A DNA stretch of 64,000 bases from Acidobacteriota bacterium (GTDB lineage Bacteria > Acidobacteriota > Thermoanaerobaculia > Multivoradales > JAGPDF01), in contig JACTMI010000028.1 of NCBI GenBank assembly GCA_014584695.1, positions 124,001-188,000 of the forward strand. Direction: 5' to 3'. The notes under the pieces are model-generated. The model did not search any database and was not told where the DNA came from. It saw only the letters and a list, made by a program, of their open reading frames with translations. Both the position numbers and the translations under genes were made by a program. This document shows positions 54,081-62,533 of the stretch, piece by piece. The stretch's first letter is position 1; the number at the start of each line of letters is the position of its first letter.

Positions 54081-55070
54081 ATGCGGGCCGTCGCGCCCTG
54101 GCGCCCCGGTGCCGTCGCACGCCCCGCGCTGAGCGAGTTGCCCCGCCCCGCGCCGGGCCCGGGCGAGGTCCTGATCGAAGTCGCGGCCACGGCCCTGAAT
54201 CGGGCCGACCTGCTCCAGGTGCGGGGCGACTATCCGGCCCCTCCGGGGGAGAGCGCTGTCCCCGGGCTCGAAGCGGCCGGTGTGGTGCGGAGCCTGGGTG
54301 CGGGTGTCGAAGGGTGGCGCCCCGGCGACCGGGTCATGGCGCTGCTGGCGGGCGGTGGCCAGGCGGAGTGGGTAGCGGCTCCGGTGGGGCAGCTCCTGCC
54401 GGTGCCCGTCGGGCTGACGCTGACCGAGGCGGCGGCTGTTCCCGAGGCCGCGCTGACGGCCTGGACGAACCTCGTGCTCGAGGGGGCGGCGACGGCCGGC
54501 GAGACGCTGCTCCTGACCGGAGGCACTTCGGGCGTCGGCACCTTCACCATTCAGCTGGCCCGCGAGCTGGGCCTGCGGGTGCTCGCGACCGGTCGCCGCG
54601 TGGATCGGCTCACGCCGCTGCTCGATCTCGGTGCCGAGGCGGTGCTGCCGCTCGACGCCGCACTCGCCGAAGGCGTGCGGGCCCTCACGGGAGGTCGCGG
54701 CGCCGATCTGGCGCTCGATCTCGTCGGCGGACCGTGGCTCGCGAAGGTCCTCGATGCGCTGGCCGCGGGCGGGCGCTGCGTGCTCATCGGTCTGGTGGCC
54801 GGCCGGCGCGCCGAGCTCGACCTCGGGCGCCTCCTGGCGGGGCGGCTGCGCCTCGCCGGGTCGGTCCTGCGCACCCGCCCGCGTGCCGAGAAGAGCGACC
54901 TGGTTCGCGGTTTCGCCGAGGTTGGGCTGCCGCGACTCGCCGATGGCCGGCTGCGTCCGGTGATCGCGAGGACTTACCCCTTCGAGCAGATCGCCGACGC
55001 CTATGCCGACCTCGAGACCGGGGGCCACCTCGGCAAGCTGGTGGTCACGGTCGCCGACAGCTTGGTCTGA
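54081..55070 (+). CDS. Zinc-free NAD(P)H quinone oxidoreductase, PIG3 type
   Basis: The 329-residue medium-chain reductase has the GroES-like N-terminal domain (PGPGEVLIEVAATALNRADLLQ, GLEAAGVVRSLGAGV) and the Rossmann domain with TGGTSGVGTFTIQLAREL, ATGRRVDRL and LDLVGGPWLAKVLDALA. The Asn-Arg-Ala-Asp-Leu motif and lack of zinc-ligand Cys place it with the PIG3/QorA branch, which reduces quinones or enones using NADPH. It lies 4 bases after the acyl-CoA dehydrogenase gene and is probably co-expressed; it could reduce enoyl or quinone products of that pathway (inference). Confidence 0.92.
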   Translation: MRAVAPWRPGAVARPALSELPRPAPGPGEVLIEVAATALNRADLLQVRGDYPAPPGESAVPGLEAAGVVRSLGAGVEGWRPGDRVMALLAGGGQAEWVAAPVGQLLPVPVGLTLTEAAAVPEAALTAWTNLVLEGAATAGETLLLTGGTSGVGTFTIQLARELGLRVLATGRRVDRLTPLLDLGAEAVLPLDAALAEGVRALTGGRGADLALDLVGGPWLAKVLDALAAGGRCVLIGLVAGRRAELDLGRLLAGRLRLAGSVLRTRPRAEKSDLVRGFAEVGLPRLADGRLRPVIARTYPFEQIADAYADLETGGHLGKLVVTVADSLV

Positions 55071-55079
55071 CCGGCGGCC

Positions 55080-55102
55080 GTCCGCGCCGCCCAGCCGCGG
55101 AC
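55080..55102. terminator. Hairpin between convergent genes
   Basis: A 7-base-pair stem (GTCCGCG / CGCGGAC) with a 9-base loop lies 9 bases after the quinone oxidoreductase stop codon, facing the aminopeptidase gene. It could end transcription from both sides; no U-tract. Confidence 0.35.
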
Positions 55103-55136
55103 CGGAGCGGGCGAGCGGCGCTTCCGGCGGGCGCGC

Positions 55137-56990
55137 TCAGCGTGCTTCCGGGAAGACGGCGTCGATCGTCTCGCGGGTCACCGCGTGGTAGCCGGGTCGC
55201 GCGCGCAGGTAGACACCTCGTGCCCATTCCCGCGTCTCGGGTCGCTTGGCGAGCTCGACATAGATGGGCCGCAGGAACTTGCGGCGTCCGACCTCGAGCA
55301 GGAACTTCTCGAGCGGCGCCAGGATCGGCGGATAGCCGGATCCGATGACGGCCAGCGTCCAGGCACTGAACAGCTCGGCGTTGCCGCTCGCCGACAGCCG
55401 GAACGCGGCGTCGAGCTCCGCGAGCCGGGAGATCTCGAGGCCGCGCGGCAGTCGGTCGAGAAAATGCAGCCACTGCTGGGTGACCCAGCCGCCGGTGGCG
55501 AGCTCGGTCGCGGGGGTGCCGGCTCGCCAGCGCTCGATCTCGCGGTCGACCCGCTCGAAGGCCGCCGAGCGGATCGGCACCGCGTCGGCCGGGATGCCGG
55601 GGCCGTAGATCCAGGCGTCGATGTCGACGCGCTCGAGCGCCCGCGGGTCGGAGACCAGCAAGTGGGCGCGCAGGAACTCGACGAAGCCGACGGTCGTCAT
55701 GGTGCGGAAGGCGAAGGAGTCGAAGTAGCGACGCAGCAGGGCGTCCCAACGATCGCGGCCGATCGCGCGCTCGAGCGTCAGCAGGAACAGCGCTCCCTTC
55801 TCGTAGGCGACCGGGCCGACGCCGTCGTCCGGATCGCGGCCGGCGAAATCGCCGTAGAGCCAAGTATCGCGGCTCTTCTCGCCGACTTCGGTGATGTAGA
55901 CCTCGAGCTCGCGTCGCGACAGGGCCGCCAGCATCTCGGCGATCTCCCGCCCGTACACCGCCTCCATGATGCGTAGCTCGAAGTAGACGGTGAATCCCTC
56001 GTTGAGCCAGAAGTCGTTCCAGGTCGCGTTGGTCACCAGGTTGCCGGACCAGGAGTGGGCCAGCTCGTGGGCGATCAGGCTCACCAGGGACCTGTCGCCG
56101 GCGAGCACCGTGGGCGTCAGGAACGTGAGCCGCGGGTTCTCCATCCCACCGAAGGGGAAGGCGGGCGGCAACACCAGGAGGTCGTAGCGGTCCCAGCGAT
56201 AGGGCCCGTAGAGCGCCTCGGCGGCGGTCATCATTCGCTCCGTGTCGGCGAGCTCGCTGGCCGCGCGGTCGAGCCGCGAAGGCTCCGCGTAGACTCCGGT
56301 CCGTGGCCCCAGGGACCGGAAGGCGAGGTCGCCGACGGCCAGTGCCAGCAGGTAGGACGGCACGGGCTGGGGCATGTCGAACAGATAGATGCCATCCGGC
56401 GTCCGCGCCGTTGGATTGGCAGCGCTCATGACCGCCAGCAGCTCGACCGGGACCCGGATTCGCGCTCCGTAGGTCATGCGGACTCCCGGAGAGTCCTGGC
56501 AGGGGACCCAGGTGCGGGCCAGGATCGCCTGCGACTGCGTGAACAGGAAGGGCCATCGCCCGCCGGCGGTCTGCGCTGGCTCGAGCCACTGCAGCGCCGC
56601 GGCCTCCGGGCGCGTGCGGTAGCGGATCGTCACCTCCCGCGTTTCCGCGCGCACCGGCACGGACAGGCGTCGCCCGAGGTGCGCGACCGGGGGGCCGAGC
56701 TCGAAGGGCACGACCTCGCCGCCGTCGAGCAGGGTCTCGAAGATCTCCAGGTCGCGCGTGTCGAGCTGCAAGCGGTCGGCCGCGGGATCCAGCCGCTCGA
56801 TTCTCAGCCGGGCCTCGCCGGCCAGGCGTCGTTCGTCGAAGTCCACGCTCAGGTCGAGATGGAGGTGGCGGACCACGACCTGATCCGGGCGCGAGAACGA
56901 GTGCGGGTCGGGCAGCTCGGTGGCCGTGGCGCGAGCCGGCGGCGACGGCACGGTCAAGACCCAGAGCGCGGCGAGGACGAATCGGCGCAT
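55137..56990 (-). CDS. Secreted M1 aminopeptidase, leukotriene-A4-hydrolase-like
   Basis: The 617-residue zinc aminopeptidase has a signal peptide (RRFVLAALWVLTVPSPPARA). The N-terminal saddle domain precedes the catalytic domain with GGMENP (substrate amino end), the zinc motif HELAHSWSG near residue 306 with the downstream Glu in WLNEGFTVYFE, and the proton donor Tyr region VAYEKGALFLLTLE. NLVTNATWNDFWLNEGF strongly matches leukotriene A4 hydrolase and its bacterial relatives, and the C-terminal helical domain is present. It probably removes N-terminal residues from peptides outside the cytoplasm. The ATG has AAGGGAG 6 bases upstream. Confidence 0.93.
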   Translation of the reverse strand: MRRFVLAALWVLTVPSPPARATATELPDPHSFSRPDQVVVRHLHLDLSVDFDERRLAGEARLRIERLDPAADRLQLDTRDLEIFETLLDGGEVVPFELGPPVAHLGRRLSVPVRAETREVTIRYRTRPEAAALQWLEPAQTAGGRWPFLFTQSQAILARTWVPCQDSPGVRMTYGARIRVPVELLAVMSAANPTARTPDGIYLFDMPQPVPSYLLALAVGDLAFRSLGPRTGVYAEPSRLDRAASELADTERMMTAAEALYGPYRWDRYDLLVLPPAFPFGGMENPRLTFLTPTVLAGDRSLVSLIAHELAHSWSGNLVTNATWNDFWLNEGFTVYFELRIMEAVYGREIAEMLAALSRRELEVYITEVGEKSRDTWLYGDFAGRDPDDGVGPVAYEKGALFLLTLERAIGRDRWDALLRRYFDSFAFRTMTTVGFVEFLRAHLLVSDPRALERVDIDAWIYGPGIPADAVPIRSAAFERVDREIERWRAGTPATELATGGWVTQQWLHFLDRLPRGLEISRLAELDAAFRLSASGNAELFSAWTLAVIGSGYPPILAPLEKFLLEVGRRKFLRPIYVELAKRPETREWARGVYLRARPGYHAVTRETIDAVFPEAR

Positions 56991-57044
56991 CGAAGCTCCC
57001 TTTCGAGCGAAGCGCGGCGCTTGGCCGCTGGTGCGGGCCGGAGA

Positions 57045-57050
57045 TAAGCT
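57045..57050 (+). promoter_or_regulatory. -10-like TAAGCT before MinD-like gene
   Basis: TAAGCT ends 9 bases before the ATG at 57060, with no Shine-Dalgarno sequence. Confidence 0.5.
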
Positions 57051-57059
57051 CCCTGCTCC

Positions 57060-58352
57060 ATGCCCAAACGGATCATACCCGTGGCTTCGGGCAAAGGCGG
57101 GGTCGGCAAGACCACCTTCGCGGTCAACTTCGCGCTGGCTTTGTCGCGCCGCGCGCCGACGGTGCTGATCGACCTCGACACCGTCACCTCGTCGGTCCGC
57201 TCGACGCTCGCCACCGCGATCCACCGCGACCTCTACCACTTCCACCGCAAGAAGGCCGCGCTCGTCGAGTGCATCACCCGCCTCGAGCCGGCGCTCGACC
57301 GGACCGGGCGCTACCGAGATTTCGGGTTCGTCGCCGGGCCCAGGCACTATCTCGAGGAGCTCGCCAATCCGGATCCCGACCTGCGCCGCCGACTGGCGGT
57401 CGAGATCAACTCCCTGCCGGTCGACTATGTCGTGGTGGACCTGCGCGCCGGCGTCGACGCCAACGTCCTCGAGTTCCTGCCCTATACGAACTCCGGCGTG
57501 CTGATCTTCACCCCGCATCTGCCGCAAGCGACGCTCGCCGCCTCCGACATCGTCAAGGCGGTGCTGTTCCGCACGCTACGCCTGGTGTTCAGCAAGTCCT
57601 CCGACGTCTTTCGGCTGCCGGGTTTCGGCGAGGGGCACGAGCTCATTCACGAGCTGCTGTCGCGCGCCGAGGACGTCTACGACGACTCCGTGCCCAATCT
57701 CGATTTCGTGCTCAAGGACCTGCGCGACGTCTTCGGGGACCAACCGCTGCTCGCCGCGATCGAATGGGTGATCGCCGACTTCCGGGTCCACTACGTGCTG
57801 AACATGTTCGACGGGGTGGAGGAGAGCCACGAGTCGGCGATCGTGCCCTTCGTCCAGAACCTCGGCGGCAACGTCTCGGGCCGGCTGAACCTGACCCAGC
57901 TCGGCTGGGTGGTGCAGGACCCGAAGCTCCACCGGGCCAATTGCACCGGAGTGCCACTGCTGCTCGAAGGGGAGCGAGCGCGGACGCAGGCGGCGAGCCC
58001 GCAGCGCCCGGCGATCGACCCGGTGTTCGCCGAGCTCGAGGCGCTGCGCTCTTCGGCGCTCGGCATCGACCGCCGAAAGCCCCCCAAGGTGTCGCGAACA
58101 GCGGCCGCCGAGGCGCCCTCGGTCGACGCCTTGCTCGGCGAGCAGCTGGAGTCCCTGCGCACGATGTTCACCGACCGGCGCAAGGACAGCGTGCAGGAGA
58201 ATTTCAGTTACGCGGTGTTCCGCGCCCTGAACTTGATGCAGGCGCCGCGCCTGCCGACGGAGTTCGGCATGACGCAGATCGCGCCACCGGAGCAGCTGGT
58301 GCGCTGGATCCTGCGCCGACTGCAGTCCGCGACCGCCCAGGTCCCCGCCTGA
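57060..58352 (+). CDS. MinD/ParA-type P-loop ATPase with C-terminal extension
   Basis: The 430-residue protein has the deviant Walker A motif GKGGVGKTT (11-19, with the signature Lys12 and Lys17), the strand VLIDLDTVTSS, and Walker B YVVVDLRAG. The fold is thus a MinD/FlhG/ParA ATPase, which dimerises on ATP and often positions other machines. Residues from about 290 onward form an extra 140-residue region (VDALLGEQLESLRTMFTDRR, RALNLMQAPRLPTEFGM) that I do not recognise. No MinC, MinE, ParB or flagellar gene is near, so the partner is unknown. TAAGCT ends 9 bases before the ATG, without a Shine-Dalgarno sequence. Confidence 0.85.
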   Translation: MPKRIIPVASGKGGVGKTTFAVNFALALSRRAPTVLIDLDTVTSSVRSTLATAIHRDLYHFHRKKAALVECITRLEPALDRTGRYRDFGFVAGPRHYLEELANPDPDLRRRLAVEINSLPVDYVVVDLRAGVDANVLEFLPYTNSGVLIFTPHLPQATLAASDIVKAVLFRTLRLVFSKSSDVFRLPGFGEGHELIHELLSRAEDVYDDSVPNLDFVLKDLRDVFGDQPLLAAIEWVIADFRVHYVLNMFDGVEESHESAIVPFVQNLGGNVSGRLNLTQLGWVVQDPKLHRANCTGVPLLLEGERARTQAASPQRPAIDPVFAELEALRSSALGIDRRKPPKVSRTAAAEAPSVDALLGEQLESLRTMFTDRRKDSVQENFSYAVFRALNLMQAPRLPTEFGMTQIAPPEQLVRWILRRLQSATAQVPA

Positions 58353-58380
58353 ATCAGGGCCGCCGTCCCCGGCCCCTTGA

Positions 58381-58386
58381 TAGACT
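58381..58386 (+). promoter_or_regulatory. Extended -10-like TGATAGACT before rimO
   Basis: TAGACT, preceded by TGA, ends 9 bases before the rimO ATG and would drive the rimO-ribF-trxA-M24 unit. Confidence 0.55.
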
Positions 58387-58395
58387 CTCCTGGCG

Positions 58396-59763
58396 ATGGA
58401 TTCGAGCGCCCCGCCGAGCCGCGTCGGCCTGATCAGCCTCGGCTGCGCCAAGAACCTGGTCGACTCGGAGATCCTGCTGGGGGAGCTCCGCGAGCGGGGG
58501 CACGAGGTCACCGCGAGCCTGGAAGAGGCCGAAACGGTGATCGTCAACACCTGCGCCTTCGTCGACGACGCGAAGCGCGAGTCGATCGACGCCATTCTCG
58601 AGGTCGCGGCGCGCAAGGGACGGGGGGTCAGCCGCCTGCTGGTGGCCGGCTGCATGGTCAACCGCTACGGCGAGCAGCTGCGCGCGGAGATCCCCGAGAT
58701 CGACGGCTTCGTCGGGCTCGACGATCTGCGGCGGGTGGGGGAAATCGTGCAGTTGGGCGGCGGCCCGCCGCTCGCGGCGCCGTCCCACCTGGTCTTCGAC
58801 CACACCGCGCCGCGGTTGCTCACCACGCGGGGCCACGCTTACCTCAAGGTGGCCGAGGGCTGCGACAATCCGTGCACCTTTTGCGCCATTCCGCTCTGGC
58901 GTGGCCGTTTCCGGAGCCGGACTCCGGACAGCCTGGTGGCGGAGGCGCGGGCGCTCGAAGCGGCCGGCGCCGTCGAGCTCTGCCTGATCGCCCAGGACAC
59001 CACTCGCTACGGCGAGGACCTCGGCCTGGGCCGCCACGGCCTGACCCGACTGGTCGAGCGCTTGCTGGGCGCGACCGGCTTCCCGTGGATCCGCTTCCTC
59101 TACGCCTATCCGACGACGCTCGACGAGGACCTCCTGCGGCTGATGGGCGCCGAGCCCCGCCTGACCTCGTACCTCGATATCCCGCTCCAGCACAGCCACC
59201 CGGAAATCCTGCGCGCGATGCGACGGGGCGGCCGCGCCGAACGCTACTTGCGGCTGCTCGACCGCGCGCGCGAGCTGGCGCCGAACATCTTTCTGCGCTC
59301 GACGTTCATCGTCGGCTTCCCGGGCGAAACCGACGAGCACTTCGAGCATCTGCTCGCCTTCGTCGCGCGGGCCCAGTTCGATCATTTGGGCGCTTTCGCC
59401 TACAGCGCCGAGGAGGGGACCCCGGCGGCCGGTGCGGCCGGAGCCGTGTCCCGAGCGGTGGCGCGCCGGCGGCACCGGCGGCTGCTCGAGCACCAGCGGC
59501 CGATCGCTCTCGAGCGGCGCCGGCGGCTGGTGGGTGAGCGTCTGCAAGTCCTGGTGGAAGGGCCTTGTGAGGAAAGCGAGCACCTCCTCCAGGGCCGGCA
59601 TCACGGCATGGCGCCGGAGATCGACGGCCGCCTGCTGATCAACGACGGCAGCGCCCCGCCGGTGACGCTGGTCGAAGTCGAGATCACCGACGCCTTCCCA
59701 TCGGATCTGGTGGGCCGCATCGTCGGGCCGGCGGGCAGGGCGGGCGTGGTGCCGGCGGCCTGA
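58396..59763 (+). CDS. rimO: Ribosomal protein S12 methylthiotransferase
   Basis: RimO is a two-cluster radical-SAM enzyme that adds a methylthio group to an Asp of ribosomal protein S12. The 455-residue chain has the N-terminal cluster Cys (SLGCAKNLVDSE with Cys17, VNTCAF, VAGCM), the radical-SAM triad in EGCDNPCTFCAIPLWRGRF (Cys156, 160, 163) and a C-terminal TRAM domain (GERLQVLVEG ... VEITDAFPSDLVGRIV). ISLGCAKNLVDSE and the RGRFRSR stretch distinguish RimO from MiaB. TAGACT ends 9 bases before the ATG. It starts a unit with ribF, trxA and the M24 peptidase, spaced by 7, 4 and 7 bases. Confidence 0.95.
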   Translation: MDSSAPPSRVGLISLGCAKNLVDSEILLGELRERGHEVTASLEEAETVIVNTCAFVDDAKRESIDAILEVAARKGRGVSRLLVAGCMVNRYGEQLRAEIPEIDGFVGLDDLRRVGEIVQLGGGPPLAAPSHLVFDHTAPRLLTTRGHAYLKVAEGCDNPCTFCAIPLWRGRFRSRTPDSLVAEARALEAAGAVELCLIAQDTTRYGEDLGLGRHGLTRLVERLLGATGFPWIRFLYAYPTTLDEDLLRLMGAEPRLTSYLDIPLQHSHPEILRAMRRGGRAERYLRLLDRARELAPNIFLRSTFIVGFPGETDEHFEHLLAFVARAQFDHLGAFAYSAEEGTPAAGAAGAVSRAVARRRHRRLLEHQRPIALERRRRLVGERLQVLVEGPCEESEHLLQGRHHGMAPEIDGRLLINDGSAPPVTLVEVEITDAFPSDLVGRIVGPAGRAGVVPAA

Positions 59764-59770
59764 TCGCCCG

Positions 59771-60754
59771 ATGCTGACGATCCCCGACGTCTTTCGTTCG
59801 ACCGATCTGCCACGCGGCTGCGTAGCGACGATCGGCAACTACGACGGCGTCCACCGCGGTCAGCGGGCCGTGCTCGATCGTGTCGTCGCGCGCGCCGGCG
59901 AGCTCGGGGCCCCTTCGGCGCTGATCACCTTCGAGCCCCACCCGTTGCGGGTGCTGGCGCCGGAGCAGGCCCCCCTCCGGATCGTCACCGCACGTGAGCG
60001 CACCCGCCTGCTCGAGGAGGCCGGTCTCGAAGTCCTGCTGGTCGTGCCCTTCACCGCCGAGCTCGCGGGCTGGACGGCGGAGCGATTCGTGCGGGACTTG
60101 CTGGTGGCAAGACTGGGCGTGCGCGAGCTGCACGTCGGATCCCGCTTCGCCTTCGGCCGGGGCCGGAGCGGCAACCTCGCGCTGCTCGAGCGCCTGGGTG
60201 GCGAGCTGGGGTACGAGGCCCGCGGCGTGCCCGAGATCCTCTTCGATGGCGAGGCCATCTCCTCGACCCGGGTGCGCAACGCCATCGCCGAGGGGCGCGT
60301 CGACCTGGCGGCCGATCTCCTCGGCCGGTCGTTCGCGCTCACCGGCCGGGTGGTGCGCGGCGACCGGATGGGCAAGCGGCTCGGCTGGCCGACGATCAAC
60401 ATCGAGGCCGACAACGAGCTGGAGCCCTTCGAGGGCGTCTACGCGACGCGGGTCCACTTCCCGAGCTTCCCGGCCAATTTCGATTCCGTCACCAACATCG
60501 GCACCCGGCCGACCGTCTACGAGAACTACTCGCGCGTGATCGAGAGTCACGTGCTGGACTTCGGCGCCGACGTCTACGGGGAGCCGGTCGAGCTGTCGTT
60601 CTTCAAGCGGCTGCGCGACGAGATGCTGTTCCCGTCCGTGATGGCGCTTTCGGCCCAGATTCGACGGGACGTCGAGGCGACCCGAGAATACTTCGCGCTG
60701 CTCCGGCGTTCTCAGTCCACGCCGGAGCTGACTCCGACCACGGAAAGGACTTGA
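59771..60754 (+). CDS. ribF: Bifunctional riboflavin kinase / FAD synthetase
   Basis: The 327-residue enzyme phosphorylates riboflavin to FMN and adenylates FMN to FAD. The N-terminal adenylyltransferase domain has TIGNYDGVHRGQRAVL and ITFEPHPLRVL, the nucleotide-binding ISSTRVRNAIAEG, and FAFGRGRSGN. The C-terminal flavokinase domain has GDRMGKRLGWPTINIE, GVYATRV, TNIGTRPTVYENY and ESHVLDFGADVYG. It is the second gene of the rimO unit. FAD made here is the cofactor of the acyl-CoA dehydrogenase encoded 7 kb away. Confidence 0.95.
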   Translation: MLTIPDVFRSTDLPRGCVATIGNYDGVHRGQRAVLDRVVARAGELGAPSALITFEPHPLRVLAPEQAPLRIVTARERTRLLEEAGLEVLLVVPFTAELAGWTAERFVRDLLVARLGVRELHVGSRFAFGRGRSGNLALLERLGGELGYEARGVPEILFDGEAISSTRVRNAIAEGRVDLAADLLGRSFALTGRVVRGDRMGKRLGWPTINIEADNELEPFEGVYATRVHFPSFPANFDSVTNIGTRPTVYENYSRVIESHVLDFGADVYGEPVELSFFKRLRDEMLFPSVMALSAQIRRDVEATREYFALLRRSQSTPELTPTTERT

Positions 60755-60758
60755 GCCC

Positions 60759-61088
60759 ATGGCCAACGATCGCATCGTCGAAGTGACCCAAGACAACTTC
60801 GGGACCACCGTGCTGGGTTCGGACGTCCCGGTCCTGGTGGATTTCTGGGCATCCTGGTGCGGCCCCTGCCGCATGGTGGCCCCGGTGCTGGAGGAGCTCG
60901 CCGACGAGCTCGGCGGCAGGGTCAAGATCGGCAAGCTGAACGTCGACGAGAACCAGGAGCTGGCGATGCAGTTCCGGATCTCGAGCATCCCGGCGTTCGT
61001 TCTGTTCAAGAACGGCCAGGCGGTCGATCGCAAGGTGGGCGCGATGCCCAAAGCGGCATTCCAGAGCTTCCTCTCCGCGCACCTGTGA
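60759..61088 (+). CDS. trxA: Thioredoxin
   Basis: The 109-residue cytoplasmic disulfide reductase has the classic active site WCGPC (Cys34, Cys37) within VDFWASWCGPCRMVAPVLEE, the cis-Pro in ISSIPAFVLF, and the buried Asp (VDFW). The chain lacks a signal peptide. It sits 4 bases after ribF in the rimO unit, with a GGAAAGGA-type Shine-Dalgarno sequence before the ATG. It would reduce ribonucleotide reductase, peroxiredoxins such as the OsmC protein (possible) and others. Confidence 0.96.
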   Translation: MANDRIVEVTQDNFGTTVLGSDVPVLVDFWASWCGPCRMVAPVLEELADELGGRVKIGKLNVDENQELAMQFRISSIPAFVLFKNGQAVDRKVGAMPKAAFQSFLSAHL

Positions 61089-61095
61089 GCCGAAC

Positions 61096-62331
61096 GTGAG
61101 CCGCCCGAGCGCTGGGGAGTCGCTGGTCGGTGTCGACAGCCTGCTGGAGGCGGCCGGCGCCGCGGCCCTCCTGATCGTCGGCCACGGCGGTGCCGATCCC
61201 GATCTGGCCCGCTTCGCCGGGGACGCCCACCTGGGGGACGCCCTGGTCCTGATCCCCAGGGGCCAGCCGCCCCGCCTCGGCTACTTCACGCCCATGGAGC
61301 GGGGAGAGGCGGAGTCGACCGGGCTCGGTCTGCTGACCCCGGAGGAGCTCGACATCGCACGCTTCGCGCGCGAGGGGGCCTCGCCGGGTGCCACGCTCGG
61401 CGGCGTGGTGGCGCGCGCCCTCCAGCTCGCCGGCGTCGCCCCCGGTCCGATCGCGCTCGCCGGCAGCTGGGCCGCCGGACCGTTGGTCGAGGCGATGGCC
61501 GCGGTGGGCGCGGACGGCTGGCCAGCTCGCTCCGGCAACGAGCTGGCGCTGCGTTTGCGCAAGCGCAAGACCGCCGCCGAGCTCGACGAGATCCTGCGCG
61601 TGACGGAGGTGACCTGCGCGGCGTTTCGCGAGGTCGCGGCCCGGCTCGCCGCCGCGACGGAGCGCGACGGCGAGCTCTGGCTCGAAGGCGAGCGTTTGAC
61701 CATCGGCCGGTTGCGCAGCGACATCTCGAGCCTGTTCGCCGCGCACCGGCTGGTCGAGCCGCGCGGCAACATCGTCGCCCCCGGCGCCGACGGGGGAGTC
61801 CCCCATACCGCGGGCGACTCGGGCCGGGTGCTGGCGCCCGGTGAGTCGCTGGTGGTCGACCTGTTCCCGCGCGGCAGGCTGTTCTCCGATTGCACCCGGA
61901 CCTTCTGCGTCGGTCCGGCGCCGGAATCCTTGCTCCGGGCGCATGCGTCGGTGCTGATGGCGCTGCGAGCGGCCCACGACGAAGCCCGGCCGGGGGTGCG
62001 GGGCTGGGCCTTGCAGGAGCTCGCCTGCCGCCGCCTCGGGGAGGCCGGGTACCCGACTCCGATCAGCCACCCCGGAACCCTCACGGGCTACGTCCACGGG
62101 CTCGGTCACGGTGTCGGCTACGAGTTGCACGAGTACCCGAGCTTCAAGCAGCACGCGGGCGAGGAGGGGGTGCTGGAGGCCGGCGATGTCGTCACGCTCG
62201 AGCCCGGTCTCTACGATCCGGCGCCCGGCGGGTATGGCGTGCGCCTGGAGGACCTCGTGGTGATCGGGGATGCGGGCCATCAGAACTGGACCCCGTTGCC
62301 CTACGACCTCGATCCGCGCGCCTGGCGCTGA
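61096..62331 (+). CDS. M24-family Xaa-Pro aminopeptidase-like metallopeptidase
   Basis: The 411-residue protein has an N-terminal creatinase-like domain and a pita-bread catalytic domain. The five metal ligands of the family are visible: Asp in VVDLFPRG, Asp in DCTRTFCVG, His in GLGHGVGYELHE, Glu in LEPGLYDPAPGG and Glu in VRLEDLVVIG. It would remove an N-terminal residue next to proline, or act as a related dipeptidase. The start is a GTG 7 bases after trxA. It ends the rimO unit; hairpins follow from 41 bases downstream. Confidence 0.9.
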   Translation: MSRPSAGESLVGVDSLLEAAGAAALLIVGHGGADPDLARFAGDAHLGDALVLIPRGQPPRLGYFTPMERGEAESTGLGLLTPEELDIARFAREGASPGATLGGVVARALQLAGVAPGPIALAGSWAAGPLVEAMAAVGADGWPARSGNELALRLRKRKTAAELDEILRVTEVTCAAFREVAARLAAATERDGELWLEGERLTIGRLRSDISSLFAAHRLVEPRGNIVAPGADGGVPHTAGDSGRVLAPGESLVVDLFPRGRLFSDCTRTFCVGPAPESLLRAHASVLMALRAAHDEARPGVRGWALQELACRRLGEAGYPTPISHPGTLTGYVHGLGHGVGYELHEYPSFKQHAGEEGVLEAGDVVTLEPGLYDPAPGGYGVRLEDLVVIGDAGHQNWTPLPYDLDPRAWR

Positions 62332-62371
62332 ACCGCCGCACCTCACAGGCTCAGGATCCTCAGCAGAAGCA

Positions 62372-62462
62372 CCTCCGAGCGAGCCGCGAGGCTCGCAACC
62401 GCGGAGGGGTGAGGGCACCGGATTCACTCCGGTGCCCGAGGGGAGGGCGCGAGCCCTCCCCT
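62372..62462 (+). other. Run of perfect hairpins between M24 peptidase and HerA-like genes
   Basis: Three stems follow each other. The first has an outer stem (62372-62377 with 62402-62407) and an inner 7-pair stem (62379-62385 with 62390-62396) closed by a GCGA tetraloop. The second is a 10-pair stem (62413-62422 with 62428-62437). The third is a 10-pair stem (62439-62448 with 62453-62462), again with a GCGA loop. All arms match exactly. They could end transcription of the rimO unit or form a structured RNA leader. Confidence 0.6.
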
Positions 62463-62512
62463 GTGGAATCGACCCAGGCTCGCCGAACACCCGAACTGGC
62501 GCCTGGCTTCGA

Positions 62513-62518
62513 TAGGCT
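62513..62518 (+). promoter_or_regulatory. -10-like TAGGCT before HerA-like gene
   Basis: TAGGCT ends 15 bases before the ATG at 62534, giving a predicted leader of about 9 bases that includes GGGAGG. Confidence 0.4.
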
Positions 62519-62533
62519 CGGGCGGGAGGCGTC

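Noticed and set aside
51959-54190. 743-codon minus-strand open frame opposite the acyl-CoA dehydrogenase gene
   Set aside because: Shadow of a clear enzyme gene; no domain or start signal.
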